Positions 16,946 through 26,974 of a stretch of 64,000 bases of DNA are shown in pieces. Source of the DNA: an uncultured Dysgonomonas sp. (GTDB taxonomy: Bacteria > Bacteroidota > Bacteroidia > Bacteroidales > Dysgonomonadaceae); contig CALKIV010000030.1 in assembly GCA_937995835.1 (NCBI GenBank), positions 17,741 through 81,740 on the forward strand, given 5' to 3'. Below the pieces are notes generated by a model. That model was not told the origin of the DNA, ran no database searches, and was given only the letters and a program-made list of their open reading frames with translations. Numbering within the stretch: position 1 is the first letter of the stretch; each line of letters opens with the position of its first letter. Both the position numbers and the translations under genes were made by a program.

Positions 16946-18130
16946 ATGAATAATCTAAAACCAAGATCTACTAGAATTGAAGTAGTTGACGCTCTTCGTG
17001 GCTTTGCCGTGATGGCAATACTCTTAGTACACAGCCTTGAGCATTTTATCTTCTCAGTCTACCCTGAAGCATCTAGCCAACCTCAATGGTTAAATACTCT
17101 TGACGACACTGTTTTCAGCATCATTTTTACACTATTTGCTGGAAAATCATATGCTATTTTCGCACTTCTTTTTGGCTTTACATTTTACATCCAATACAAT
17201 AATCAACAAAATAAAGGTAAAGACTTTGGTCCTCGTTTTTTATGGCGAATGATTCTTCTTCTTGCTTTTGCGACTCTTAATGCAGCTTTTTTTCCTGCAG
17301 GAGACGTTCTTTTATTATTTGCTATCGTCAGCATTTTTTTGTTTGCTGTCAGGAAATGGAGCAACACGACAATCCTAATTACAGCCATTATATTCCTATT
17401 GCAACCTATAGAATGGTTTCATTATTTTGCTAGCAACATAATCCCAAATTACAGCATCCCGGACCTAAATGTAGGAGAAATGTATGCAGCGATAAGTAAA
17501 AACACAAAAGAAGGAACTTTCGTCGAATTCATCGTAAAAAATATAAACCTCGGACAGAAAGCGAGTCTGTTTTGGGCTATTGGAGCAGGTCGCTTTCTTC
17601 AAACTGCCGGATTATTTTTATTAGGCTATCTGATTGGTCGCAAAAAATTATTTCTGAACTCCGTAGAAAACACTCATTTTGGGGTAAAAGCATTAATAGT
17701 ATCAGCAATACTCTTTGCTCCAATAAATGCCCTAGCGGATATATTTCTAAATGATGACTCTAAGATTATCAGCAGTTCCATTGGAGTAATATTAGATATG
17801 TGGCAAAAATTTGCATTCACCTTTGTACTAATATCTGCTTTTGTCTTAGCATTTTATCATACAGCATTCAAAGACAAAACGAAAAACTTACAACTATATG
17901 GAAAAATGAGCCTAACAAACTACATTACACAATCAATTAGTGGGGCACTTATCTATTTTCCATTTGGACTTTACCTAGCTCCCTACTGTGGTTACACAGC
18001 CAGCCTTTTGATTGGCATCCTATTCTTTATACTACAAATCCAATTTTGTAAATGGTGGTTAAAATCACATAAACAAGGACCTCTTGAATACATTTGGCAC
18101 AAATGGACATGGCTAAACTCAACCAAATAA
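16946..18130 (+). CDS. DUF418 family multipass membrane protein
   Basis: 394 residues with around ten membrane segments. The N-terminus RIEVVDALRGFAVMAILLVH and the C-terminal GKMSLTNYITQSISGALIY are hallmarks of the DUF418/YeiB family, distantly like membrane acyltransferases. Biochemical function is not established for the family. It is a single-gene unit bounded by a long upstream gap and a strong bidirectional hairpin terminator. Confidence 0.88.
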   Translation: MNNLKPRSTRIEVVDALRGFAVMAILLVHSLEHFIFSVYPEASSQPQWLNTLDDTVFSIIFTLFAGKSYAIFALLFGFTFYIQYNNQQNKGKDFGPRFLWRMILLLAFATLNAAFFPAGDVLLLFAIVSIFLFAVRKWSNTTILITAIIFLLQPIEWFHYFASNIIPNYSIPDLNVGEMYAAISKNTKEGTFVEFIVKNINLGQKASLFWAIGAGRFLQTAGLFLLGYLIGRKKLFLNSVENTHFGVKALIVSAILFAPINALADIFLNDDSKIISSSIGVILDMWQKFAFTFVLISAFVLAFYHTAFKDKTKNLQLYGKMSLTNYITQSISGALIYFPFGLYLAPYCGYTASLLIGILFFILQIQFCKWWLKSHKQGPLEYIWHKWTWLNSTK

Positions 18131-18157
18131 GAAAAAAAGAATGCCCCTCTTATAAGC

Positions 18158-18197
18158 AAAAAAAGATAGCTACTATTCCAGTAACTATCTTTTTTTT
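18158..18197. terminator. Bidirectional terminator between the DUF418 gene and trxA
   Basis: A 17-bp stem with a single mismatch: A-run plus AGATAGCTACT on the left, AGTAACTATCT plus T-run on the right, loop ATTCC. A-tract and T-tract on opposite sides allow termination in both directions, which fits two convergent genes (stop at 18130 on plus, 18246 on minus). Confidence 0.85.
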
Positions 18198-18245
18198 TAT
18201 TTCATTCCTACCTTAAACTCAAAGAGCTTAAGTCTGAGATTGTAT

Positions 18246-18569
18246 TTATGCTAACAGACCATCTATTTTAGCCTGAAAGTCAGTTTTCTTCGCAGCACCA
18301 ACCATCTTGTCTACAATTTTACCATCTTTTAAGAATAGGATTGTAGGAAGATTTCTGATACCATACTCTGACACAAGATCATCATTATCTTCATTTTCAG
18401 TATCCACTTTACCAAAAACTACTTTACCACGATAATCTTCTGCCAACTCATCAATAATAGGAGCAATCATCTTACAAGGGCCACACCAACCTGCCCAAAA
18501 ATCTAATACCACTAATTGATCTCCTTTAAGAGTTTCTTCAATGTTTGAAGCTGTAATTTCTACTGCCAT
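18246..18569 (-). CDS. trxA: Thioredoxin
   Basis: 107 residues, canonical thioredoxin. The redox motif WCGPC places cysteines at 29 and 32, the cis-Pro is in NLPTILF, and the buried Asp is in VVLDFWA. It is a cytoplasmic disulfide reductase (no signal peptide). It follows dnaE on the same strand but has its own good promoter in the 79-base gap. Confidence 0.97.
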   Translation of the reverse strand: MAVEITASNIEETLKGDQLVVLDFWAGWCGPCKMIAPIIDELAEDYRGKVVFGKVDTENEDNDDLVSEYGIRNLPTILFLKDGKIVDKMVGAAKKTDFQAKIDGLLA

Positions 18570-18616
18570 AATACTTTTATTTTATATTTTATTGATTCTT
18601 TAAACTTATAACTCCA

Positions 18617-18646
18617 CAAAGATAATAAACTAAATCTATAATCAAA
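18617..18646 (-). promoter_or_regulatory. Promoter of trxA
   Basis: On the minus strand TTTG (18646-18643), 18 bases, TATCTTTG (18624-18617), close to the Bacteroidota consensus. It begins only a few bases after the dnaE stop codon, so trxA can be expressed independently of dnaE. Confidence 0.6.
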
Positions 18647-18648
18647 AT

Positions 18649-21600
18649 TTAATTTAATCTGAATATTAAATTTTCACTACTACTTAAAAAATCGACCAAC
18701 TCCTTACTTACCTGAATTTTAAAATTTCTGGCAAACAGCTCCACTTTCATATTTTTCTCTCCATCCACAACCTCAAAATAGAGTAAGGAAGTACCCGGTT
18801 TATCTTTAGTCAGCTCAGACAACTCCTCAATCATCTGATTATTCATTTCATGCAATGGCAACGTAATAGTTATTTTCTCTATCAGCTTATCTTTCACATC
18901 TGGCAGAAGTTCAATAGAGGTAATTTTGAATTCCAGTTGATTGGGATTGAAATGACGTCCTTGCACCCTACCCCTCACAAAAAGATACAACCCAGGTCTT
19001 CCATATTTGGAAAAGTTGATATAATCATCACCAAATAGTGCTATTTCGCCACTACCTGAGAAATCTTCAACTTTGATAATCATATATGGAGTATTTCTTT
19101 TGGTCATTCCTTCCCGAGCACTCGACACCAAGCCTCCAAATGTAATTTCCTTATTTGCTAAAGCATCTTTATCTTCCAATTCGGCAACACCAATATTACA
19201 AATATGGTTAAGGATCAAAGAATAGTCATCTAATGGGTGTGCTGATAAATATATACCAATCAACTCTCTTTCTTTATTCAGGAGCTCCAACTCTGACCAA
19301 TCTTCAGTTACCGGAACCTCGGGACGAGCAATATCAAATGATGAATCATCTCCAAAAAGGGAATTTTGTGCCAAGGTTTTATCTGCCTGATACTTATTAC
19401 CATAACGAATCAACAAATCAAGGAAAGCCTCTCCTTTAACATTTACCCCCAAGAATTGCTCACGCTTAATCTCTTGAGAGAAAGCATCAAAAGCACCGGC
19501 CAAAGCCAGCGACTCAATATTTCTTTTATTGCATGAAGTAAGATTAATGCGCTCCACAAAGTCAAATACCCCTTTGAAAGGTCCATTTTTTTCTCTTTCT
19601 TGCACAATATCAGCAACAGCTCCACTTCCAACACCTTTTATGGCACCTAATCCAAAACGAATATCGCCTGCATCATTTACTGCAAATTTAGAAAAAGACT
19701 CATTGACATCAGGCCCCAAAACGCTCATATTCATAGCACGACATTCGTCCATGAATTTGGTGATTTCAGTAATATTGGACAGATTTCGAGACAAAACTGC
19801 AGCCATGTATTCAGCAGGAAAGTTAGCCTTCAACCAAGCTGTCTGATAGGCTATCCATGAATAACAAGTAGCATGCGACTTGTTAAAAGCATAAGACGCA
19901 AACTTTTCCCAGTCAGCCCACACCTTTTCCAAAACCTTCTTTTCATGCCCATTCTTCGCACCACCAGCCAAAAACTTAGTTTTCAGCTTATTCATCTGCT
20001 CAATTTTCTTTTTCCCCATCGCCTTACGAAGCTCATCAGATTCACCACGAGTGAAATCTGCAAGCAAACGTGACAGGAGCATGACCTGTTCTTGATATAC
20101 CGTAATCCCATACGTATCATCAAGATACCTATCCATAACAGAAATATCATAGGCAATCTCCTCCTCTCCATGCTTACGGGCAATAAAAGAAGGGATATAA
20201 TCCATCGGCCCTGGGCGATAAAGGGCATTCATCGCAATTAAGTCTTCGAATTTAGAGGGTTGGAGCTCTTTCAGGTATTTCTGCATCCCAGCCGACTCAA
20301 ACTGAAATGTTCCTGTAGTCTTTCCTTGACTATATAACTCATAGGTTCGTTTATCATCCAAAGCTATCTTTGAAATATCAATAGTATTACCTGTAGTATG
20401 TTTGATATTTTCAATAGCCTCCTTGATAATAGATAGAGTCTTTAGACCCAAAAAGTCCATCTTAATAAGTCCAGTTTCCTCAATTACCGATCCTTCATAC
20501 TGAGTAACCAATATTGACTCTCCACTTTCTTTATCTTCAGCAGTACTCACAGGCACTACATTAGAAATATCATCTTGTCCGATAATGATTCCACAAGCAT
20601 GCACACCAATGTTTCTCACGTTGCCTTCTAGCATTTGAGCAAACTTCAGGGTGTCTTTCAGATTCTGATCGGGACTATTCGCAGCTTCTTTCAGCTCAGG
20701 AACATACTCTATGGCATCTCTTAGAGTGACCTTCTTTTTATCAGGTATACGGTCAGGTACAAGCTTCGCCAACTCATTAGAGATAGACAAAGGCAGTTGT
20801 TGCACACGTGCAACATCCTTTATTGCCGATTTTGTAGCCATTGTACCATAGGTAATAATATGAGCTACTCTCTCCTTTCCATATTTTTGAGTCACCCACT
20901 GCAATACCTCGCCACGACCATCATCATCGAAGTCTATATCAATATCAGGCATCGATATACGATCTGGATTCAAGAAACGCTCAAACAGCAAATCGTATTT
21001 TATGGGATCAATATCGGTAATCTTCAAACAATAAGCTACAGCCGAACCTGCTGCAGAACCACGTCCCGGTCCCACTGCAACCCCCATACCACGTGCAGCT
21101 GCAATAAAATCTTGAACAATAAGGAAGTAACCGGGGAATCCCATTGTCTTCATTGTTTCTAGCTCAAAATCCAGACGTTCTTTAATGTCTGGTTCAAGAT
21201 CTTCACCATATCGTTCTGCAGCGCCTATATAAGTCAAGTGAGTCAAGAAGTCAGCTTCCAGCTTAATCCTTATTACCTTATTGTATCCACCAAGTCGATA
21301 ATAAGCACCTTCGCCAAATTCCTCGATCAATTGGGCTTCACTGTAACGCGTTTTGTACTCTTCTTCTGTTCCGAAACTAGCATCAATAGGGAAAAAAGGC
21401 ATCAAAGGCTCAGAGTCAATAGAATAAAACTCTACCTTTTCAGCAATCTCCAAAGTATTGGTTAAGGCAAAAGGAACATCAGCAAACAGTTGCTTCATCT
21501 CTGCAGTGCTTTTCAGCCATTCCTGCATAGTATATCGCATACGATTAGGATCATTATAATCCTTACCCGTACTCAAACAAATCAATCTATCATGCGCCTC

Positions 21601-22392
21601 TGAATCCTCCTCATTCACAAAGTGAACATCATTGGTTGCAATTACTTTAACATCATACTTGGCACCAATCTTCAGCAATTCTTGATTCACATGCTGTTGC
21701 AATGGATAAGCTTCCACATTTGCGCCGGGCTTAGTTGCCTGATGGCGTTGCAGCTCCAAATAGTAGTCTTCACCAAAGACACTCTTGAACCACTGAACAG
21801 CCTCCTCCGCAGCTTCTAGATCTCCTGAAGTCACCTTTTTCGGTATTTCTCCTCCAAGACATGCAGAAGATATAATCAAGCCTTCACTATATTTTTCAAG
21901 TAATTCTTTATCAATACGGGGACGCATATAGAAGCCCTCTGTCCAGCTCTGCGAGACCATTTTGATCAAATTCTGATAGCCCTGTTTATTTTTGGCCAAC
22001 ACCACTAAGTGCCACCCACTCATATCTGGACGCCCTTCTTTACTAGTTCGTCCACGATGTGCCACATAACACTCGCAACCGATGATTGGTTTAAATAGTT
22101 TTTGCGTCTCTATTGCTATCTGATCTTCTATTTTTTTTACCTGATCAGCATCCTTTTCTTTATCAAGCGTTTTAAGTTCATTCGCTAGATTTTTCAAAAT
22201 AGCTTGCTGTGGTGCATTCTTTTTATTCACATAGTTGTAGAATTCCTTCACGCCGAACATAGACCCATGGTCTGTGAGGGCTATTGCCTTCATTCCATCA
22301 TCTACAGCTTTATCTACCAGATTCTTAATACTAGCTTGTCCATCAAGGAGGGAGTACTGCGAATGCACGTGCAGATGTACAAAGTCACTCAT
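18649..22392 (-). CDS. dnaE: DNA polymerase III, alpha subunit
   Basis: 1247 residues. Order of domains: PHP domain at the N-terminus (FVHLHVHSQYSLLDG, ALTDHGSMFGVKEF), polymerase palm and fingers (GPGRGSAAGSAVAYCL; catalytic acidic cluster MPDIDIDFDDDGR near 470-482; NALYRPGPMDYIP), helix-hairpin-helix region, and a C-terminal OB fold (EITFGGLVSSAREG). It is the replicative polymerase subunit, of the dnaE1 type. It is somewhat longer than E. coli DnaE, partly from an insert after the PHP start (about residues 55-95) with a coiled-coil-like charged segment. Confidence 0.97.
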   Translation of the reverse strand: MSDFVHLHVHSQYSLLDGQASIKNLVDKAVDDGMKAIALTDHGSMFGVKEFYNYVNKKNAPQQAILKNLANELKTLDKEKDADQVKKIEDQIAIETQKLFKPIIGCECYVAHRGRTSKEGRPDMSGWHLVVLAKNKQGYQNLIKMVSQSWTEGFYMRPRIDKELLEKYSEGLIISSACLGGEIPKKVTSGDLEAAEEAVQWFKSVFGEDYYLELQRHQATKPGANVEAYPLQQHVNQELLKIGAKYDVKVIATNDVHFVNEEDSEAHDRLICLSTGKDYNDPNRMRYTMQEWLKSTAEMKQLFADVPFALTNTLEIAEKVEFYSIDSEPLMPFFPIDASFGTEEEYKTRYSEAQLIEEFGEGAYYRLGGYNKVIRIKLEADFLTHLTYIGAAERYGEDLEPDIKERLDFELETMKTMGFPGYFLIVQDFIAAARGMGVAVGPGRGSAAGSAVAYCLKITDIDPIKYDLLFERFLNPDRISMPDIDIDFDDDGRGEVLQWVTQKYGKERVAHIITYGTMATKSAIKDVARVQQLPLSISNELAKLVPDRIPDKKKVTLRDAIEYVPELKEAANSPDQNLKDTLKFAQMLEGNVRNIGVHACGIIIGQDDISNVVPVSTAEDKESGESILVTQYEGSVIEETGLIKMDFLGLKTLSIIKEAIENIKHTTGNTIDISKIALDDKRTYELYSQGKTTGTFQFESAGMQKYLKELQPSKFEDLIAMNALYRPGPMDYIPSFIARKHGEEEIAYDISVMDRYLDDTYGITVYQEQVMLLSRLLADFTRGESDELRKAMGKKKIEQMNKLKTKFLAGGAKNGHEKKVLEKVWADWEKFASYAFNKSHATCYSWIAYQTAWLKANFPAEYMAAVLSRNLSNITEITKFMDECRAMNMSVLGPDVNESFSKFAVNDAGDIRFGLGAIKGVGSGAVADIVQEREKNGPFKGVFDFVERINLTSCNKRNIESLALAGAFDAFSQEIKREQFLGVNVKGEAFLDLLIRYGNKYQADKTLAQNSLFGDDSSFDIARPEVPVTEDWSELELLNKERELIGIYLSAHPLDDYSLILNHICNIGVAELEDKDALANKEITFGGLVSSAREGMTKRNTPYMIIKVEDFSGSGEIALFGDDYINFSKYGRPGLYLFVRGRVQGRHFNPNQLEFKITSIELLPDVKDKLIEKITITLPLHEMNNQMIEELSELTKDKPGTSLLYFEVVDGEKNMKVELFARNFKIQVSKELVDFLSSSENLIFRLN

Positions 22393-22420
22393 ATTCTATA
22401 TCTTTTTAAATTCTAAATTC

Positions 22421-22428
22421 CAAATTTA
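22421..22428 (-). promoter_or_regulatory. -7 element for dnaE
   Basis: The minus strand reads TAAATTTG, matching TAnnTTTG, about 30 bases before the dnaE ATG. No convincing -33 box at the usual distance. Confidence 0.35.
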
Positions 22429-22513
22429 CGACTACTTCCCCGAAACTAAAAATTTCGCTGTTTAAGTTATTAACATTAAACTCTTATTATAGTTTTCTAT
22501 TAGCTTACTTCAT

Positions 22514-22540
22514 TTTGTAAGAATATTATACATAAATTTG
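22514..22540 (+). promoter_or_regulatory. Possible promoter of the TonB-dependent receptor gene
   Basis: TTTG (22514-22517) and TAAATTTG (22533-22540) match both Bacteroidota boxes, but the 15-base spacing is shorter than usual. This would leave a leader of about 85 bases. Confidence 0.35.
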
Positions 22541-22630
22541 CCTTTAGGGTTTAGCGCCAAAGATTCTATTAATATATGAAAAGAATGTACAATACTACTT
22601 TCTTATAAGAACCAACAAAATTACCTCTTA

Positions 22631-25063
22631 GTGATAAAGCACTTAAAGATAAAACGCCTTGCACTTTTCATCATGATAGCCTGTCTATCTCTAGCAGCTT
22701 ATGCTCAAGAAAAAGTTACAATAATGGGCTACGTTATAGGCGAATACGAACAAGCCTTAGACTATGTTACTGTTGCACAAGATGGTACAAACAACATAAC
22801 CTACACCGATCAGGAAGGATTTTACTTTTTAGACATCAAGAAAAATGAACCCTTCAAGCTCATTTTCAGATATGTTGGATACAAAGACAGAGAATATCTA
22901 CTACCGGCAATTGATGAAGACTCGCATTTGGATGTAAAGCTCAATAGAATAGCCTCAGACCTCCCTGAAGTAACTGTGGAAGGCAATACTTTAGGAACTA
23001 TACGTCAACGGCTAAACTACCTAACAGGTGTAAAACCTTCCAATCCAAGCATAGATGGTGGCATTGAAGGGCTACTGGTGACTATGGGAGGCGTGAGCTC
23101 TAGCAACGAATTGAGCACGCAATATTCTGTCAGGGGAGGAAACTTTGACGAGAATATGGTATATGTAAATGGCATAGAGATCTATCGTCCTCTTCTGATC
23201 AGAAATGCACAGCAAGAAGGACTAAGTTTTATCAATCCCAAAATGATAAAGAATATAGACTTCTCAACAGGTGGTTTCACCGCTGAATACGGCGATAAAA
23301 TGTCTTCCGTACTTGATGTTGGCTACAAAAAACCAAACGTACCATTCGAGGGTTCGGCAACAGCCAGTCTCTTAGGTGGTGATATATACATCGGTAGCTC
23401 GTCTAAAGCATTCTCGCAAGTGACAGGAGTCAGATATAAAACCACACAATCACTGCTCAACACAACTGATACAGATGCCGAATATGAGCCTAACTTCATT
23501 GATGCCCAAACATATATGTCACTTAACTTGTCTGATAAGTGGGAAGCTTCATTTTTAGGGAATTACTCGATGAATAAATATAACTTTACTCCCAAAACAA
23601 GAGAGACCAAGTTTGGTACAATAGAGAATGTACAAAACTTTAAAGTATATTTTAAGGGTTGGGAAAAAGACAAGTTTATCACCCACCAAGCAGCATTGAG
23701 CCTAAAATACAAACCATCAGAACATGTTGATCTAAACCTCACAAGCTCCATTTTCGGCTCCAATGAATATGAACGCTACGATATAGGCAGCGAGTATGTA
23801 CTAAGAGAAATGAATACTGATGGCAATAATTCCGCACAAGACCCCAATTCAATGATTGGCATTGGAGCCTACCACGAACATGCCAGAAATGATTTACAAT
23901 CTGATATCCTAACTTTTTCGCACACCGGGCAAGCTGAATTAGGAAAGCATAAGCTAAAATGGGGACTAAGCTATCAAAAAGAAAAAATAAATGACAAGAT
24001 CAACGAATGGGAAATGCGTGATTCTATCGGCTACTCACAACCCCTAAAAGATAATCTATTAGAAGTATATTCGAATCTGAAAGCTAAAAATAATATTGAG
24101 TCTACACGCTACTCTGCTTTCTTACAAGATTCATATCGAATGGAAACCAATAGTGGGCTATTTATATTCAATTTAGGAGCCAGAGCTAGTCATTGGGACT
24201 TCAATAAAGAGACAATTATCAGCCCTCGCGGAGTAGTTGCTTTTATCCCTGAACGAAACAACAATTTAGCCTTCCGATTCTCCACCGGAATATACTATCA
24301 ATCACCATTCTACAAGGAATTTCAAAAGATCACGACCAACAAAACGAATAACACAATAGAATTAAACAAAGATATTAATTCGCAAAAGTCCATTCATTTT
24401 GTTGTAGGAAATGATCTACACTTCAGAAGTGGAAACTCTCCTTTCAAATTTACGACAGAACTTTACTACAAATCGTTGTCAAACCTAATTCCTTACACAG
24501 TAAACAACGTGAAAATAAGATATGCAGGAGAAAATAAGTCGAAAGGCTACATTGCTGGCGTAGACTTTAAGTTATATGGAGAGTTTGTTCCAGGCGTAGA
24601 TAGCTGGATAAGCTTATCTCTGATGAAAACTGAGCAAGAGATCGAAGGTAAGAAAGTTCCATTACCCACAGATCAGCAATACAATATTTCCTTTTTCTTT
24701 CAAGATTATTTTCCGGGATATCAAAGGCTAACAATGAGCCTCAAGGGGGTGTATGCCGCAGGACTACCATTCAACTCTCCACATAGAGGCTATGAAATAG
24801 GATACTTCAGAAATCCAGCCTACAAACGCTTCGATATCGGCTTTGCGTGGCAAATGCTTGGCGAAGATTTTGCCATTAGAAACAGGAGCTCTTTTTGGGG
24901 TACTTTCAAAGACATTTGGTTAGGAGTAGATATTTTCAACCTCTTTGATATGAAGAATACAAGCACCCATTATTGGATCACAGACGCTTACAAATCTCAA
25001 TATGCCGTTCCAAACTATCTTACAGGCAGACAATTAAGCGCCAAACTGGTTGTTAATTTCTAA
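22631..25063 (+). CDS. TonB-dependent outer-membrane receptor with N-terminal carboxypeptidase-like domain
   Basis: 810 residues, starting at a GTG codon; this start keeps a complete signal peptide (KRLALFIMIACLSLAAYAQ). Residues about 27-110 form a CarboxypepD_reg-like beta sandwich (YTDQEGFYFLDI), then the plug domain (VRGGNFDENMVYVNGIEIY, GFTAEYGDKMSSVLDV) and a 22-strand-type barrel ending in LVVNF with terminal Phe. It imports a large substrate across the outer membrane using TonB energy. No SusD-like partner or substrate-specific neighbour is present, so the ligand is unknown. Its stop codon lies 3 bases from the stop of the convergent flippase gene. Confidence 0.92.
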   Translation: MIKHLKIKRLALFIMIACLSLAAYAQEKVTIMGYVIGEYEQALDYVTVAQDGTNNITYTDQEGFYFLDIKKNEPFKLIFRYVGYKDREYLLPAIDEDSHLDVKLNRIASDLPEVTVEGNTLGTIRQRLNYLTGVKPSNPSIDGGIEGLLVTMGGVSSSNELSTQYSVRGGNFDENMVYVNGIEIYRPLLIRNAQQEGLSFINPKMIKNIDFSTGGFTAEYGDKMSSVLDVGYKKPNVPFEGSATASLLGGDIYIGSSSKAFSQVTGVRYKTTQSLLNTTDTDAEYEPNFIDAQTYMSLNLSDKWEASFLGNYSMNKYNFTPKTRETKFGTIENVQNFKVYFKGWEKDKFITHQAALSLKYKPSEHVDLNLTSSIFGSNEYERYDIGSEYVLREMNTDGNNSAQDPNSMIGIGAYHEHARNDLQSDILTFSHTGQAELGKHKLKWGLSYQKEKINDKINEWEMRDSIGYSQPLKDNLLEVYSNLKAKNNIESTRYSAFLQDSYRMETNSGLFIFNLGARASHWDFNKETIISPRGVVAFIPERNNNLAFRFSTGIYYQSPFYKEFQKITTNKTNNTIELNKDINSQKSIHFVVGNDLHFRSGNSPFKFTTELYYKSLSNLIPYTVNNVKIRYAGENKSKGYIAGVDFKLYGEFVPGVDSWISLSLMKTEQEIEGKKVPLPTDQQYNISFFFQDYFPGYQRLTMSLKGVYAAGLPFNSPHRGYEIGYFRNPAYKRFDIGFAWQMLGEDFAIRNRSSFWGTFKDIWLGVDIFNLFDMKNTSTHYWITDAYKSQYAVPNYLTGRQLSAKLVVNF

Positions 25064-25066
25064 AGA

Positions 25067-26563
25067 TTATTTCTTCTTAATATATCGATTCAGGATTGGA
25101 ATTGTAGATAACGGAATATCTCGTTTAACAATGATGGACACAAAGAGTATCAATAACACAGTGCGATAGCCCAATCTTAAAAGTTCACTATCTATAGTAG
25201 GCAGAGTACCTATAAAATAGAAACAGAGCGCCACAATGAAATAGAATGCCATTTTTTTGACATCATAATTTATGGGATAGTATTTTTGCCCGAAGAAATA
25301 AGACAATGCAGTCATAATGAAATAACACGCCAAAGTAGCCCATGCACTAGCAATGAAGCCATACATGGGTACAAATATTACGTTGATGGAAACTATTACG
25401 ACACATCCTACAATGGAAAATAAAGCACCAAACATCGTTTTATCTATCAATTTGAACCAAAGAGAAAGATTGAAGTAGATACCAAAAAATAGCTCACCTA
25501 GCATTACGATGGGCACTACCACAATTCCATCAAAATAAGAAGGATCAATAAAATATTTCAGAATATCCAGATAAAAAGTCACACCAAGAAACATTACAAG
25601 GGCAAACAGCACAAAGAAGGTCATCACCCTAGAGTAAGTCTGTTTACTGTCCTTCTCTTTATTTTGAGCAAAGATAAACGGCTCATAAGCAAAACGAAAA
25701 GCTTGTGTAAACATAGCCATTACCACCGCTATTTTCGTACCAGCACTATATATTCCCAACTGTGCTCTACCCTCCTCCAGATTATCGAAAATGAATGGAT
25801 ACAAAATTTTATCAACAGTCTGATTCATAATGCCTGTAATCCCCAAAATGATCAAAGGATAGGTATAACGCAACATCTGTTTAAACAATTTGCTATCAAA
25901 TTCAAATTTCAATTTAGCATAATCAGGCAACAATAATATTGCCAACAACACACTAGGAATCAGATTGGAAACAAATATATAACCAATGCCATAATCTGGA
26001 TTATAGAACCAACTGATCAATTCAGGTGCTGTTTTATGAATCACAGGACACAGTAGCAGGAAGAAAAGATTAAGCCCTATACTTAACATAATATGCACCA
26101 ACTTCAGTGTGGCGAAGCGTATAGGACGCTTTTGATGTCTCAAATTGGCAAAAGGAATTGCGGTGAATGCGTCAAAAGCCACTGCTATGGCCATGATTAA
26201 AATATAGTCTTGGTGGTTCTCGTACTTCAAAAAACTGGAAATCGGATCGATGAAAATAAAACAAAGAGCTATAAAAAGGGAGGAAAGCGAGCCTATAAAA
26301 ATCAAAATGGTAGAATAAACCTTATTTGCATCCTCTTCCTTTTTATTAATAAACCGAAAGAAAGTCGTTTCCATTCCAAAAGTCAAAATGACGATAGCAA
26401 AAGCGACATAAGCATAAATATTATTCACAATACCATATTGGCTATCAATGAACACCTTAGTATATAGCGGAACGAGCAACCAATTCAGGAAGCGCCCTAT
26501 TATACTACTTAATCCATATATTGTGGTGTCTTTTACTAAGCTCTTGATTCCAGCTGAAGCCAT
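25067..26563 (-). CDS. Polysaccharide/oligosaccharide flippase (Wzx-like, MOP superfamily)
   Basis: 498 residues, about 14 hydrophobic segments, beginning with the typical SLVKDTTIYGLSSIIGRFLN and followed by LVPLYTKVF, a standard opening of Wzx-like/MATE-fold lipid-linked oligosaccharide flippases. Expected to move an undecaprenyl-linked glycan or lipid II-like precursor across the inner membrane. No glycosyltransferase genes surround it, so its glycan is not known. It is a single gene on this strand. Confidence 0.85.
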   Translation of the reverse strand: MASAGIKSLVKDTTIYGLSSIIGRFLNWLLVPLYTKVFIDSQYGIVNNIYAYVAFAIVILTFGMETTFFRFINKKEEDANKVYSTILIFIGSLSSLFIALCFIFIDPISSFLKYENHQDYILIMAIAVAFDAFTAIPFANLRHQKRPIRFATLKLVHIMLSIGLNLFFLLLCPVIHKTAPELISWFYNPDYGIGYIFVSNLIPSVLLAILLLPDYAKLKFEFDSKLFKQMLRYTYPLIILGITGIMNQTVDKILYPFIFDNLEEGRAQLGIYSAGTKIAVVMAMFTQAFRFAYEPFIFAQNKEKDSKQTYSRVMTFFVLFALVMFLGVTFYLDILKYFIDPSYFDGIVVVPIVMLGELFFGIYFNLSLWFKLIDKTMFGALFSIVGCVVIVSINVIFVPMYGFIASAWATLACYFIMTALSYFFGQKYYPINYDVKKMAFYFIVALCFYFIGTLPTIDSELLRLGYRTVLLILFVSIIVKRDIPLSTIPILNRYIKKK

Positions 26564-26974
26564 TGAAGTTTGTTTTATTTCTTTGATTAAACAAAAGTAG
26601 CACTTTTGTGATAGATATAACTTCTTTATAAGGGAATAAGTTTTCCAAAAAGAATATTACCAATTCTTATATCACATAATATAAACAGATATTGACATCG
26701 AAAAGGAAAACATATCTATCTTATTACTAAGACAAAAGGGATAAACCATCTAACTAGAGACATAAACTAATCTTATCTTTTATAAATCTTCTTTCAAAAT
26801 TTTATTTCTCCATTATTAAATATTTTTACAGGCACCCCTAATAGTTTCTTTTACAACTATCTAGCAATGATTTAAATTATCTGATCGTTTATCAAGTGCA
26901 AAATGATATAATTCTATGTTATTTTGAGAATTATAATATATACCTTTGCTCTCATGGGAATAAATGAAAAGAAG
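26564..26974. other. Intergenic region between divergent flippase and acyl-CoA synthetase genes
   Basis: About 410 AT-rich bases. A good -7 box TACCTTTG lies at 26941-26948 for the acyl-CoA synthetase, which would put the transcript start near 26955 and favours translation from 26975 over upstream codons. No other structure is recognised. Confidence 0.5.

Noticed and set aside
26924..26974. Longer N-terminus for the acyl-CoA synthetase from a TTG
   Set aside because: The -7 box at 26941-26948 lies inside it and the added residues do not resemble the family start; 26975 preferred.
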